19,233 nucleotides of DNA from contig JBGUJZ010000032.1 in the NCBI GenBank assembly GCA_045114175.1, forward strand, positions 1 to 19,233, read 5' to 3'. Numbering within the stretch: the stretch's first letter is position 1; each line of letters opens with the position of its first letter. Made by a program: the position numbers and the translations under genes. Of the stretch, positions 13,670-19,233 are shown piece by piece. The notes under the pieces are model-generated. The model was not told the origin of the DNA. It ran no database searches and saw nothing but the letters and a program-made list of their open reading frames with translations. Source of the stretch: Cacconaster sp045114175. Lineage in GTDB: Bacteria; Bacteroidota; Bacteroidia; Bacteroidales; UBA932.

Positions 13670-14890
13670 TTATAGCAGGCGGATGGAGTCGCTCTTCGCG
13701 GTCAGGCGGAGCGATTCGGCATCCACATCTTCAATCAATACAATACCGGGGCGTTTCCCGGGGGTAAAAGAGCCGAACCGATCGGCGTATCCGACCGCTT
13801 CGGCACCGTTTAGGCAAGCCCACTGAAGCATTTCCTCGAGCGGAACTTGCGGGAAATGGCTCTGCAGGCAGTAGAGTTCGGCCACCATGGAGAGTTGCAG
13901 ATTGCTCGAAAGGCTATCCGTTCCCACGCAAATCTTCAGCTGGTTGCCACGCAGCAGTTCCACCGGCGGCAAAGCACGATGGATGAAGAGGTTGGAGAGC
14001 GGGCAGAGCACCCAGTAAGGATGCTGCAGGTCGCGCAGAGCCGCGTCGATGCTCTCCTGGTCGGTGGCTACGTTATGGACCAGCAGCACGTTTCCGGCCA
14101 CCGGGGCGGGAACGGCTTTTTTCAGATTTTCCAGGAAATAGACCAGCGCACCGGTTCCCGTCACGGGAAGCTGCGTGGTGCCACGCTCGCGGTAATCTTC
14201 GGCCAGCGGCCCCGTGCCGTAGCGGAGCATATTCTCCTCTTCGTCGCTCTCCTGGCTGTGGTAGGAGATATAACCGCTCTCCAGGCCTGCAGCGGCGGAA
14301 AGACGGTTGAGCAGCGGGCTCATCGTATAGCAGGAGTGCGGCGTGGGAGCGGCGTCGATCCCAATCTCTTGTGCCTGCGATTGCAGCTTGCGGGCCCCTT
14401 CCATCACGGATTCGGCCTCTTCCGGCTCAGTCCCGAAGACCTCGATGAAGGTGCGGGTGAACATCCTATCCTGCTCCTTGAGCACGCGTTTCAGCTTGAA
14501 GGTCTCATTGCAGTTGGAGATATCGGCCATACAGGTCACCCCCTGCACTTCCAGCTGGTTGAAGGCTTTGCCGATGGCATCCATCCGGTCCGCATAATCC
14601 ACGGTAGTGCGCAACTCGTTGATCTGGCGGATAAAGCCGTCCATCCCGGTGCCCTGTCGGAACATTCCCTTCATATAGGAGAGTTCCGAATGGCAGTGCG
14701 CGTTGCAGAAACCGGGCACCAGGAAGCCCCGGTGCGCAATCACGGGTTCCTGCGAGGCACGCGCCGCGTCGCGGATGGAATCGGTGAATTCCCCCACAGC
14801 AAGAATGCGGCCTTCGTCATCGCACTGCACATAGCCGTTCCGGATAGGAGCGGTTGCAATCGGGAATACGATATCTGCGGTAAAGATCAT
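13670..14890 (-). CDS. Amidohydrolase-superfamily metal-dependent hydrolase (deaminase-like)
   Basis: A 406-residue TIM-barrel hydrolase of the amidohydrolase superfamily, closest in layout to the SsnA/TRZ/ATZ deaminase group. Metal ligands can be read: H65 and H67 in NAHCHSEL, H211 in YISYHSQES and D325 in VGTDSLSSN. H185 (PTPHSCY) and H272 (LVHNVATD) are likely active-site residues. A small beta domain at the N terminus (about 1-60) and C terminus (GSFTPGKRPGIVLIED) is typical. The substrate cannot be told: a purine, adenosine derivative, aminofutalosine or guanine-like compound are all possible. Placement beside deoC makes a nucleoside-related substrate attractive but unproved. It follows the DUF4296 gene by 12 bases. 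Confidence 0.85.
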   Translation of the reverse strand: MIFTADIVFPIATAPIRNGYVQCDDEGRILAVGEFTDSIRDAARASQEPVIAHRGFLVPGFCNAHCHSELSYMKGMFRQGTGMDGFIRQINELRTTVDYADRMDAIGKAFNQLEVQGVTCMADISNCNETFKLKRVLKEQDRMFTRTFIEVFGTEPEEAESVMEGARKLQSQAQEIGIDAAPTPHSCYTMSPLLNRLSAAAGLESGYISYHSQESDEEENMLRYGTGPLAEDYRERGTTQLPVTGTGALVYFLENLKKAVPAPVAGNVLLVHNVATDQESIDAALRDLQHPYWVLCPLSNLFIHRALPPVELLRGNQLKICVGTDSLSSNLQLSMVAELYCLQSHFPQVPLEEMLQWACLNGAEAVGYADRFGSFTPGKRPGIVLIEDVDAESLRLTAKSDSIRLL

Positions 14891-14902
14891 AACCGGAGGG
14901 AT

Positions 14903-15367
14903 TTAGTCCCACTGAACCGCCTTTTTGGGGCGTTTGGTCAACGGAAGGGAATCAACGGGCGTGCCGTCATCGGGCATCTCCGTTGAAACTTCGGTGGAAT
15001 CGCTTTCTGCCAGGGCGGATTCCCGTTCGGCACGCATACGTTCCTCTTCCGCCTCCATCTGGGTAATCTCGCGATTGATACGTGTCTGCACCTTTTTCAT
15101 CATGCGGGCAAAGGCCTCCGGCTTGCGAAGATAGAAGTCCACTGCAGCCAGATAATCCTCCACGGTGTAGCCGTGACGCTCCAGAATCCCGCCATAGACC
15201 GACAGGGAATCGGCCTGCGCGCGGTAACCGGGCGTTTCGGTCACAAGTTGGTCGGTGGTGAACATCTCGTAATAGATGTTCATCAGCTTTCTCTGTGGAA
15301 TGGGAGCGGAACTGCAGGAGCTGAGCAGAAGCGCTCCAAGAATCATCAGCAGCGTGCAGCGTTTCAT
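14903..15367 (-). CDS. DUF4296 family lipoprotein
   Basis: A 154-residue predicted lipoprotein. The leader MKRCTLLMILGALLLSSC ends in a lipobox (LSSC, lipidated C18). The segment IPQRKLMNIYYEMFTTDQLV (about 23-42) and YTVEDYLAAVDFYLRKPEAF are typical of DUF4296, a Bacteroidota-restricted family of unknown function. A charged helical stretch with glutamate and arginine runs to about 120, then a Ser/Thr/Pro-rich tail ends in basic residues. Its ATG at 15367 is only 6 bases from the 3' end of tRNA-Gly, so it must be transcribed with that tRNA or from a promoter inside it; no separate promoter is visible. Confidence 0.88.
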   Translation of the reverse strand: MKRCTLLMILGALLLSSCSSAPIPQRKLMNIYYEMFTTDQLVTETPGYRAQADSLSVYGGILERHGYTVEDYLAAVDFYLRKPEAFARMMKKVQTRINREITQMEAEEERMRAERESALAESDSTEVSTEMPDDGTPVDSLPLTKRPKKAVQWD

Positions 15368-15373
15368 AGTCGG

Positions 15374-15446
15374 AGCGGAAAGCGGGGTTCGAACCCGTGA
15401 CCTTCGGCTTGGGAAGCCGACGCTCTACCAACTGAGCTATTTCCGC
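15374..15446 (-). tRNA. tRNA-Gly (anticodon CCC)
   Basis: A complete 73-base cloverleaf. The acceptor stem pairs GCGGAAA with TTTCCGC, and the discriminator base is U, as expected for glycine. The D arm is GCTC/GAGC. The anticodon stem TCGGC/GCCGA encloses TTCCCAA, anticodon CCC. The T arm has loop TTCGAAC. The CCA end is not encoded. The first T-stem pair (49-65) is an A-C mismatch. It lies about 128 bases downstream of a TAnnTTTG box and 6 bases upstream of the DUF4296 gene, so its RNase P and 3' processing would also create the 5' end of that mRNA. Confidence 0.96.
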
Positions 15447-15468
15447 AAAAAACCCGCGGGCTTTTTGC
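15445..15468. terminator. A-run/T-run GC palindrome at the tRNA 5' edge
   Basis: A nearly perfect 24-base inverted repeat, gcaaaaaacccg followed by cgggctttttgc, with one mismatch (52/61). On the minus strand it gives a GC core followed by TTTTTT (15447-15452), the look of an intrinsic terminator. However, its last two bases are the first two of the tRNA, and the palindrome leaves little room for a loop. Termination of the GGGtGRT transcript is possible; so is a role in shaping the tRNA 5' leader. Confidence 0.4.
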
Positions 15469-15537
15469 GGGGTTGTCGGCGGCGGCTCGGGAAAGTAAGC
15501 TAGCTTCCTTTCCGCTCGCCTTGCGCGACAACTCCGC
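15467..15537 (-). other. Long imperfect stem-loop in the tRNA leader
   Basis: The ends GCGGGGTTGTCG (15467-15478) and CGACAACTCCGC (15526-15537) pair over 12 positions with one exception (an A-C mismatch in minus-strand RNA, a G-U wobble in plus-strand RNA). Inside, GGAAAG (15490-15495) pairs with CTTTCC (15508-15513) around a self-complementary AAGCTAGCTT, and flanking GGCGGCTC/GCTCGCC extends this imperfectly. The whole 71-base element lies between the promoter at 15574 and the tRNA. It matches no RNA family that I recognise. Confidence 0.5.
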
Positions 15538-15573
15538 ATCACCGCAGCGACACCTCATCGCCGATCGGGATTA

Positions 15574-15581
15574 CAAAGATA
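15574..15581 (-). promoter_or_regulatory. -7 promoter box for the tRNA-Gly operon
   Basis: TATCTTTG is a perfect TAnnTTTG match, preceded on the minus strand by an A/T-rich spacer (AAATAGTTTTTTTAC). No exact TTTG is seen at -33. It sits only 10 bases after the GGGtGRT stop. The start point would be near 15565, giving about 120 bases of leader before the tRNA. Confidence 0.55.
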
Positions 15582-15590
15582 GTAAAAAAA

Positions 15591-16601
15591 CTATTTGGTC
15601 AGCGCTTTCTCCACGGAGACTGCCACGGCTACCGTGGCACCCACCATCGGGTTGTTGCCCATACCCAGGAAGCCCATCATCTCCACGTGTGCAGGAACCG
15701 AGCTGGAGCCGGCGAACTGCGCGTCGGAGTGCATACGGCCCATGGTGTCGGTCATACCGTAGGATGCGGGACCTGCCGCCATGTTGTCCGGATGGAGGGT
15801 ACGGCCGGTACCGCCGCCGGAAGCCACCGAGAAGTACTTCTTGCCCTGCTCGATGCACTCTTTCTTGTAGGTGCCTGCAACCGGGTGCTGGAAACGGGTC
15901 GGGTTGGTGGAGTTACCGGTGATGGAGACATCCACCTTTTCGTGGTGCATGATGGCCACGCCTTCACGGACATCGTCTGCGCCATAACAGTTAACCTTGG
16001 CGCGCGGACCGTTGGAGTAAGCTTTGGTGCGGACCACTTTGAGTTCGTTGGTGAAGTAGTTGAACTCGGTCTGCACATAGGTAAAGCCGTTGATGCGGGA
16101 GATAATCATGGCCGCATCCTTGCCCAGGCCGTTCAGGATGACGCGGAGGGGTTTCTTGCGAACCTTGTTGGCCATCTCGGCAATCTTGATGGCGCCCTCT
16201 GCGGCAGCGAAGCTCTCGTGGCCGGCCAGGAAGGCAAAGCAGTCGGTCTCCTCGCGGAGCAGGCGGGCAGCCAGGTTGCCGTGGCCGAGACCCACCTTGC
16301 GGTTGTCTGCCACCGAACCGTCGATACAGAAGGCCTGGAGACCCTCACCGATGGCTTCAGCCGCATCAGCAGCATTCTTGCAGCCCTTCTTGAGCGCAAT
16401 GGCTGCGCCTACCACGTAGGCCCACTTGGCATTCTCAAAACAGATATTCTGGGTCTGTTCGCACTCCAGATACGGATCAATCCCGTAGCTGTCGCAAATC
16501 TTGTTGGCCTCCTCAATAGAAGCGATACCATAGGAGTTCAACACCTTCAGGATGTTCGCCATGCGGCGATCCTGGGATTCGAATTTAACTTCTCTGATCA
16601 T
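15591..16601 (-). CDS. GGGtGRT family protein
   Basis: A 336-residue cytoplasmic protein of the family named after its motif, here GGGTGRT at residues 262-268 within ASGGGTGRTLHPDN. Other glycine-rich conserved stretches are GLGHGNLAARLL, LNGLGKDAAMIISRIN and MMGFLGMGNNPMVGAT at the C terminus. No signal peptide or membrane helix is seen. The family has no established biochemical activity that I know of. It is 11 bases downstream of a NifU-like scaffold gene, a pairing that recurs across anaerobes in my recollection and suggests an iron-sulfur or other metal-cofactor role, inferred. The length and motif set look complete. Confidence 0.93.
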   Translation of the reverse strand: MIREVKFESQDRRMANILKVLNSYGIASIEEANKICDSYGIDPYLECEQTQNICFENAKWAYVVGAAIALKKGCKNAADAAEAIGEGLQAFCIDGSVADNRKVGLGHGNLAARLLREETDCFAFLAGHESFAAAEGAIKIAEMANKVRKKPLRVILNGLGKDAAMIISRINGFTYVQTEFNYFTNELKVVRTKAYSNGPRAKVNCYGADDVREGVAIMHHEKVDVSITGNSTNPTRFQHPVAGTYKKECIEQGKKYFSVASGGGTGRTLHPDNMAAGPASYGMTDTMGRMHSDAQFAGSSSVPAHVEMMGFLGMGNNPMVGATVAVAVSVEKALTK

Positions 16602-16612
16602 AGCGTTTCCTC

Positions 16613-17314
16613 CTATTCAATACGCGGGTCAATGAATTTGACAGCCCCCTGTTCCGCAGTGAAGCGGCCGTAGGTGGCGGTGGACTGGCGGAGCGCCTCG
16701 TTGGCATCCACGCCTTTCTTGATCTTGTCCATCATCACGCCGAGGCGGACGAATTCGTAGCCACAGACCTCCCCGTCTTCATCCAAAGCGATTTTGGTGA
16801 CGTAGCCCTCTGCCATTTCCAGGTAGCGGACGCCCTTCGCCTTGGTGGAGAACATGGTGGCAATCTGGGAACGGAGTCCCTTGCCGAGGTCTTCCAGGCC
16901 GGCACCGATCACGAGGCCGCCTTCCGAGAAGGCGGACTGGGTGCGGCCGTAAACGATCTGCAGGAACAGCTCGCGCATCGCCGTATTGATGGCGTCGCAG
17001 ACCAGGTCGGTATTGAGCGCCTCGAGCAGCGTCTTGCCGGTCAGGATTTCGGCGGCCATGGCAGCGGAGTGGGTCATACCCGAGCATCCGATGGTCTCAA
17101 TGAGCGCCTCTTCAATAATGCCCTCCTTTACATTGAGGGTGAGTTTGCAGGCTCCCTGCTGGGGAGCGCACCAGCCGATGCCGTGGGTCAGTCCGGAGAT
17201 ATCCTTGATCTCCTTGGCCTTCACCCACTTTCCCTCTTCCGGAATGGGAGCGGGACCGTGGTTGGGGCCCTTCTTGACCACGCACATTCTTTCAACATCT
17301 TTGGAATAAATCAT
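16613..17314 (-). CDS. NifU-like iron-sulfur assembly scaffold protein
   Basis: A 233-residue protein with a NifU/IscU N-terminal-like core at about residues 45-130. Candidate cluster-ligand cysteines are C49 and C56 (IGWCAPQQGAC), C77 (ETIGCSGMTHSAAMAAEIL, the scaffold's first cysteine motif) and C106 (DLVCDAIN). C11 and C184 are additional. The core is followed by a C-terminal extension of about 100 residues that ordinary IscU lacks and that ends near FIDPRIE. It lies between DUF4293 (11 bases upstream) and GGGtGRT (11 bases downstream). It is probably a specialised scaffold or carrier acting with GGGtGRT rather than the general assembly scaffold; that is inferred. Confidence 0.87.
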   Translation of the reverse strand: MIYSKDVERMCVVKKGPNHGPAPIPEEGKWVKAKEIKDISGLTHGIGWCAPQQGACKLTLNVKEGIIEEALIETIGCSGMTHSAAMAAEILTGKTLLEALNTDLVCDAINTAMRELFLQIVYGRTQSAFSEGGLVIGAGLEDLGKGLRSQIATMFSTKAKGVRYLEMAEGYVTKIALDEDGEVCGYEFVRLGVMMDKIKKGVDANEALRQSTATYGRFTAEQGAVKFIDPRIE

Positions 17315-17325
17315 GTCTGAATATG

Positions 17326-17766
17326 TTATTTGTCTTGATTTTCAGTGAATCGTTTCTGCGGGAAACGCTTGGCGAAGGCCTGGTCTACCATCATCTGAGC
17401 CACGTCCCGGCTGATGTAGTGGTATGCCATGCCCAGCAGGATGGCCGACACAAGCGGGAAGACGGCGGCGATCGTAAAGGTATAAACCGCCTTGAGCTTG
17501 AAGAACCAGTAGGCGATGAAGGCCTGGAAAAAGAGCAACAGGATGAGGGTTACGAGGCAGAGTTTGCCCTCCACGTACCCCCGCTTCCAGAAGACCAGCG
17601 TGAAGACATGCATGAACAGGATCAGCGCGGCAATCAGCGTAAGGGTCAGATTGTCGGTAAAGCGAATCGTAACATCCTCGCAGCGGCACATCGGGCAGCA
17701 GAGCATCGCGAAGACGAGCACTGCGGAGAGCGCGATATAGAGGGTCTGAATCCGTTTCCAGGTCAT
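17326..17766 (-). CDS. DUF4293 family integral membrane protein
   Basis: About 146 residues, starting MTWKRIQTLYIALSAVL, the usual beginning of DUF4293, a Bacteroidota membrane family of unknown function. Four hydrophobic segments are visible (about 8-24, 41-60, 69-87 and 94-113). A CCPMCRC cluster follows the first helix. A longer in-frame ATG at 17799 is rejected because a TAnnTTTG box (17787-17794) overlaps its first codons. It is 11 bases upstream of the NifU-like gene and likely the first gene of that operon. Confidence 0.83.
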   Translation of the reverse strand: MTWKRIQTLYIALSAVLVFAMLCCPMCRCEDVTIRFTDNLTLTLIAALILFMHVFTLVFWKRGYVEGKLCLVTLILLLFFQAFIAYWFFKLKAVYTFTIAAVFPLVSAILLGMAYHYISRDVAQMMVDQAFAKRFPQKRFTENQDK

Positions 17767-17786
17767 GGCTGTAGGAATATAACCCA

Positions 17787-17794
17787 CAAAAATA
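17787..17794 (-). promoter_or_regulatory. -7 promoter box for the DUF4293-NifU-GGGtGRT operon
   Basis: TATTTTTG is a perfect TAnnTTTG box on the minus strand, about 20 bases before the chosen DUF4293 ATG. No clear -33 TTTG is seen upstream. The short gap back to the AraC-type gene (17800-17823) contains the inverted repeat-like GGTTTTCCGGGAAAA but no strong terminator. Confidence 0.5.
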
Positions 17795-17823
17795 GTCATT
17801 TTCCCGGAAAACCGAGAAAGAAT

Positions 17824-19233
17824 CTACCGCCGAGATTTGCGCCACTCCTGGGGCGTCTGGCCGGTGAGGGCCTTGAAGCTGCGGAAGAAGGTGGTGCGGG
17901 AGGAAAAGCCGGAGGATTCTGCCACTTCGTCGAGCAGCATATCAGGGTGTTCGCGCAGAAGCTTCTGTGCATACTGCACCCGATAGCGCGTGATCATCGT
18001 GGTAAAGCTCTCGCCGGAGAGGTTGTTCAGCAGGACGCTGACGTAGGTCTTGTTGGTGGCCAGCTCGGAGGCGACGTCGGTGATGCGCAGATTCTTGCGG
18101 CGATAGAGTTCCTTCTCCTCGATCAGGGTAGACATTTGCCCCATCAGGTTGAGTCGGCTCTCTTCCGCTTCAGTGGGCTTTTCAGCGGCGTGGCGCCGGC
18201 GAACCAGCACGATAGCCAATACAACTCCGCCACATGCCAGGACAATGATCATCAGAATTGCCCAGAGGGGCATACCCGCTTTTTCAGGGGCAACCGTATG
18301 GAAAATATAGACCGAAGAGTAGGCCTTGAAGTTGTCCACCATGACGGGGAACGTCCCCTCTTTCCAGCCTCTTCCACCGGCGAGAATGAATCGGCCGCCA
18401 GGCAATAGCCGGGCATAGCAGCTGGGATAGCCACCGGGCTGGCTGGCATAATAAAGCGCCAGCGAGGCCTTTCCGCCATCGAAGGTGGCATCATAACCGA
18501 TGCGGGCGATACAGAGGGTACCTGCCGTGGAACTGATACCCTGCAACCAGGCAAGACGGGCGGGACGGTCCACCTGCAGCAGGCACCACTGGATGGGATT
18601 CCCGTCGGGATCCGTTGCCGGAAGCGGCGACTCCGTCTCCAGAAGAGAGAAGCTTCCGGAGGCCACCTTGAGGATGGCAGATTCCGCCGTAGAACGATTC
18701 ACAACAGGGACAAGATAGGTGTAATCGGCTATCTGCAAATCCTCGGGGAACACATAGTAGTTCTCCACCGGCGCCCACTCCTCCAGCAGCGAGACCTCTT
18801 CAGTCGTTCCGCCCAGATGGTCCACACGTCCACCCACGGAGCCGCCATAAGGATCCCAAGGGCCAAAGACGAGGATGTCGTCCTCTCCTGCTGGGAAGAT
18901 AAAAGGTTCCGCCCATCCGGGTGAAAGCGGTCCGCCCGAGACGAAACCCTTTTCGGGCGACCAGGTCTCCCAACTGTCTGCCGCACGCCAGTTGCCCAGA
19001 ATGACAACGCTGCCGTCCGGCCGCGCCAAAGCGGCAGGCATCGCGCGTTTTACCGAAAGGATACCGGCCGCATGGAAGGAATGTGTCTCCGGGTCATAAA
19101 GCTCTGCGCCCCAGCTCTGACCGATGCCGAAAGCCTCCGCACTGCCACCGCCCAGCAAGATCCGACCATCCGGAAGCGGCGCAGCAAACCCGTTGTCGTG
19201 GGGATAGAGCATCGGGATGGTGTGCCAGGCGCC
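17824..19233 (-). CDS. Membrane-spanning AraC-type regulator with kelch-like sensor (5' end missing)
   Basis: The visible 469 residues run open to the right edge, so the N terminus and any signal peptide lie outside. The first 300 or so residues contain kelch/beta-propeller-like repeats, such as DGRILLGGGSAEAF followed by AELYDPETHSF, DGSVVILGNWRA followed by SWETWSPEKGF, and GGRFILAGGRGWKEG. A single membrane helix follows (LWAILMIIVLACGGVVLAIVLV, then RRRH). The C-terminal AraC/XylS DNA-binding domain has two helix-turn-helix units (ITDVASELATNKTYVSVLLN and LDEVAESSGFSSRTTFFRSF) ending FKALTGQTPQEWRKSRR. The arrangement resembles Bacteroidota one-component or hybrid sensor regulators but without a kinase. 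The ligand and target genes are unknown. Confidence 0.88.
   Translation of the reverse strand, partial: GAWHTIPMLYPHDNGFAAPLPDGRILLGGGSAEAFGIGQSWGAELYDPETHSFHAAGILSVKRAMPAALARPDGSVVILGNWRAADSWETWSPEKGFVSGGPLSPGWAEPFIFPAGEDDILVFGPWDPYGGSVGGRVDHLGGTTEEVSLLEEWAPVENYYVFPEDLQIADYTYLVPVVNRSTAESAILKVASGSFSLLETESPLPATDPDGNPIQWCLLQVDRPARLAWLQGISSTAGTLCIARIGYDATFDGGKASLALYYASQPGGYPSCYARLLPGGRFILAGGRGWKEGTFPVMVDNFKAYSSVYIFHTVAPEKAGMPLWAILMIIVLACGGVVLAIVLVRRRHAAEKPTEAEESRLNLMGQMSTLIEEKELYRRKNLRITDVASELATNKTYVSVLLNNLSGESFTTMITRYRVQYAQKLLREHPDMLLDEVAESSGFSSRTTFFRSFKALTGQTPQEWRKSRR

Noticed and set aside
11610..13826. 738-residue plus-strand open frame
   Set aside because: It lies antisense to fbp and deoC, both with intact catalytic motifs; its composition is that of a reverse-complement shadow.
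13670..14890. Specific call of the amidohydrolase as aminofutalosine deaminase or guanine deaminase
   Set aside because: The HxH...H...D metal motif is shared by the whole superfamily and nothing nearby indicates menaquinone or guanine metabolism.
13847..14986. 379-residue plus-strand open frame
   Set aside because: It is antisense to the amidohydrolase, whose metal-ligand motifs are clear.
15364..15558. 64-residue minus-strand open frame across the tRNA
   Set aside because: Its NSSVGRA-type translation comes from reading through the tRNA, a common spurious call.
17323..18408. 361-residue plus-strand open frame
   Set aside because: It is antisense to DUF4293 and the AraC-type domain and crosses a clear promoter and gene boundary.
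1..19233. Mobile elements, CRISPR arrays, prophage or defence genes
   Set aside because: No transposase, integrase, regularly spaced repeats, flanking inverted repeats or defence-domain motifs were seen on either strand.

Overview
The window reads as a compact, protein-dense stretch of a Bacteroidales chromosome (phylum Bacteroidota). The evidence is lineage-typical: several promoters fit the Bacteroidota TTTG / TAnnTTTG pattern, purine-rich ribosome binding sites are not evident, and the gene families include DUF4293, DUF4296, class III fructose-bisphosphatase, a Bacteroidota-type HU and the 29-residue AURKAIP1/COX24-domain ribosomal mini-protein. Genus and species cannot be read from this. 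No insertion sequence, prophage, CRISPR array or toxin-antitoxin cassette is visible, and no gap without a gene exceeds about 175 bases.

Layout, left to right. Positions 1-145 hold what looks like a strong stable-RNA promoter and leader reading leftward off the window, most likely for an rRNA operon. Positions 176-2982 form a leftward cluster: HU, the AURKAIP1/COX24 mini-protein (missed by ordinary ORF length cut-offs), a hairpin, ribonuclease G/E, a small ribbon-helix-helix protein and an exported TSCPD-domain protein. Positions 3002-5254 encode a large EF-hand membrane protein of unknown function, divergent from a rightward run of lon, ung, coaD and a secreted protein joining two thioredoxin-like domains to a TonB-plug-like tail. 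That run collides with the next leftward operon at a shared CTAG that supplies both stop codons.

Positions 10890-15581 look like one leftward transcription unit that starts with a tRNA-Gly(CCC) gene behind a strongly structured leader. It continues through a DUF4296 lipoprotein, an amidohydrolase, deoC and fbp. Deoxyribose-phosphate cleavage to glyceraldehyde 3-phosphate and gluconeogenic fructose-bisphosphate hydrolysis fit together as nucleoside salvage feeding sugar phosphate synthesis, but that link is inferred. Positions 15591-17794 hold another leftward unit: DUF4293 membrane protein, a NifU-like scaffold and a GGGtGRT protein. The last two are a poorly understood pair that probably work together. 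The right edge (17824-19233) is the 3' part of a one-protein signalling regulator with a kelch-like extracytoplasmic sensor, one membrane helix and a cytoplasmic AraC-type DNA-binding domain; its 5' end lies outside.

Most genes are housekeeping. The items most worth a second look are the thioredoxin/TonB-plug fusion, the GGGtGRT/NifU-like pair, the structured leader and tRNA at the head of a metabolic operon, the exported TSCPD protein beside a ribbon-helix-helix gene whose start codon sits in a perfect palindrome, and the kelch-membrane-AraC sensor.
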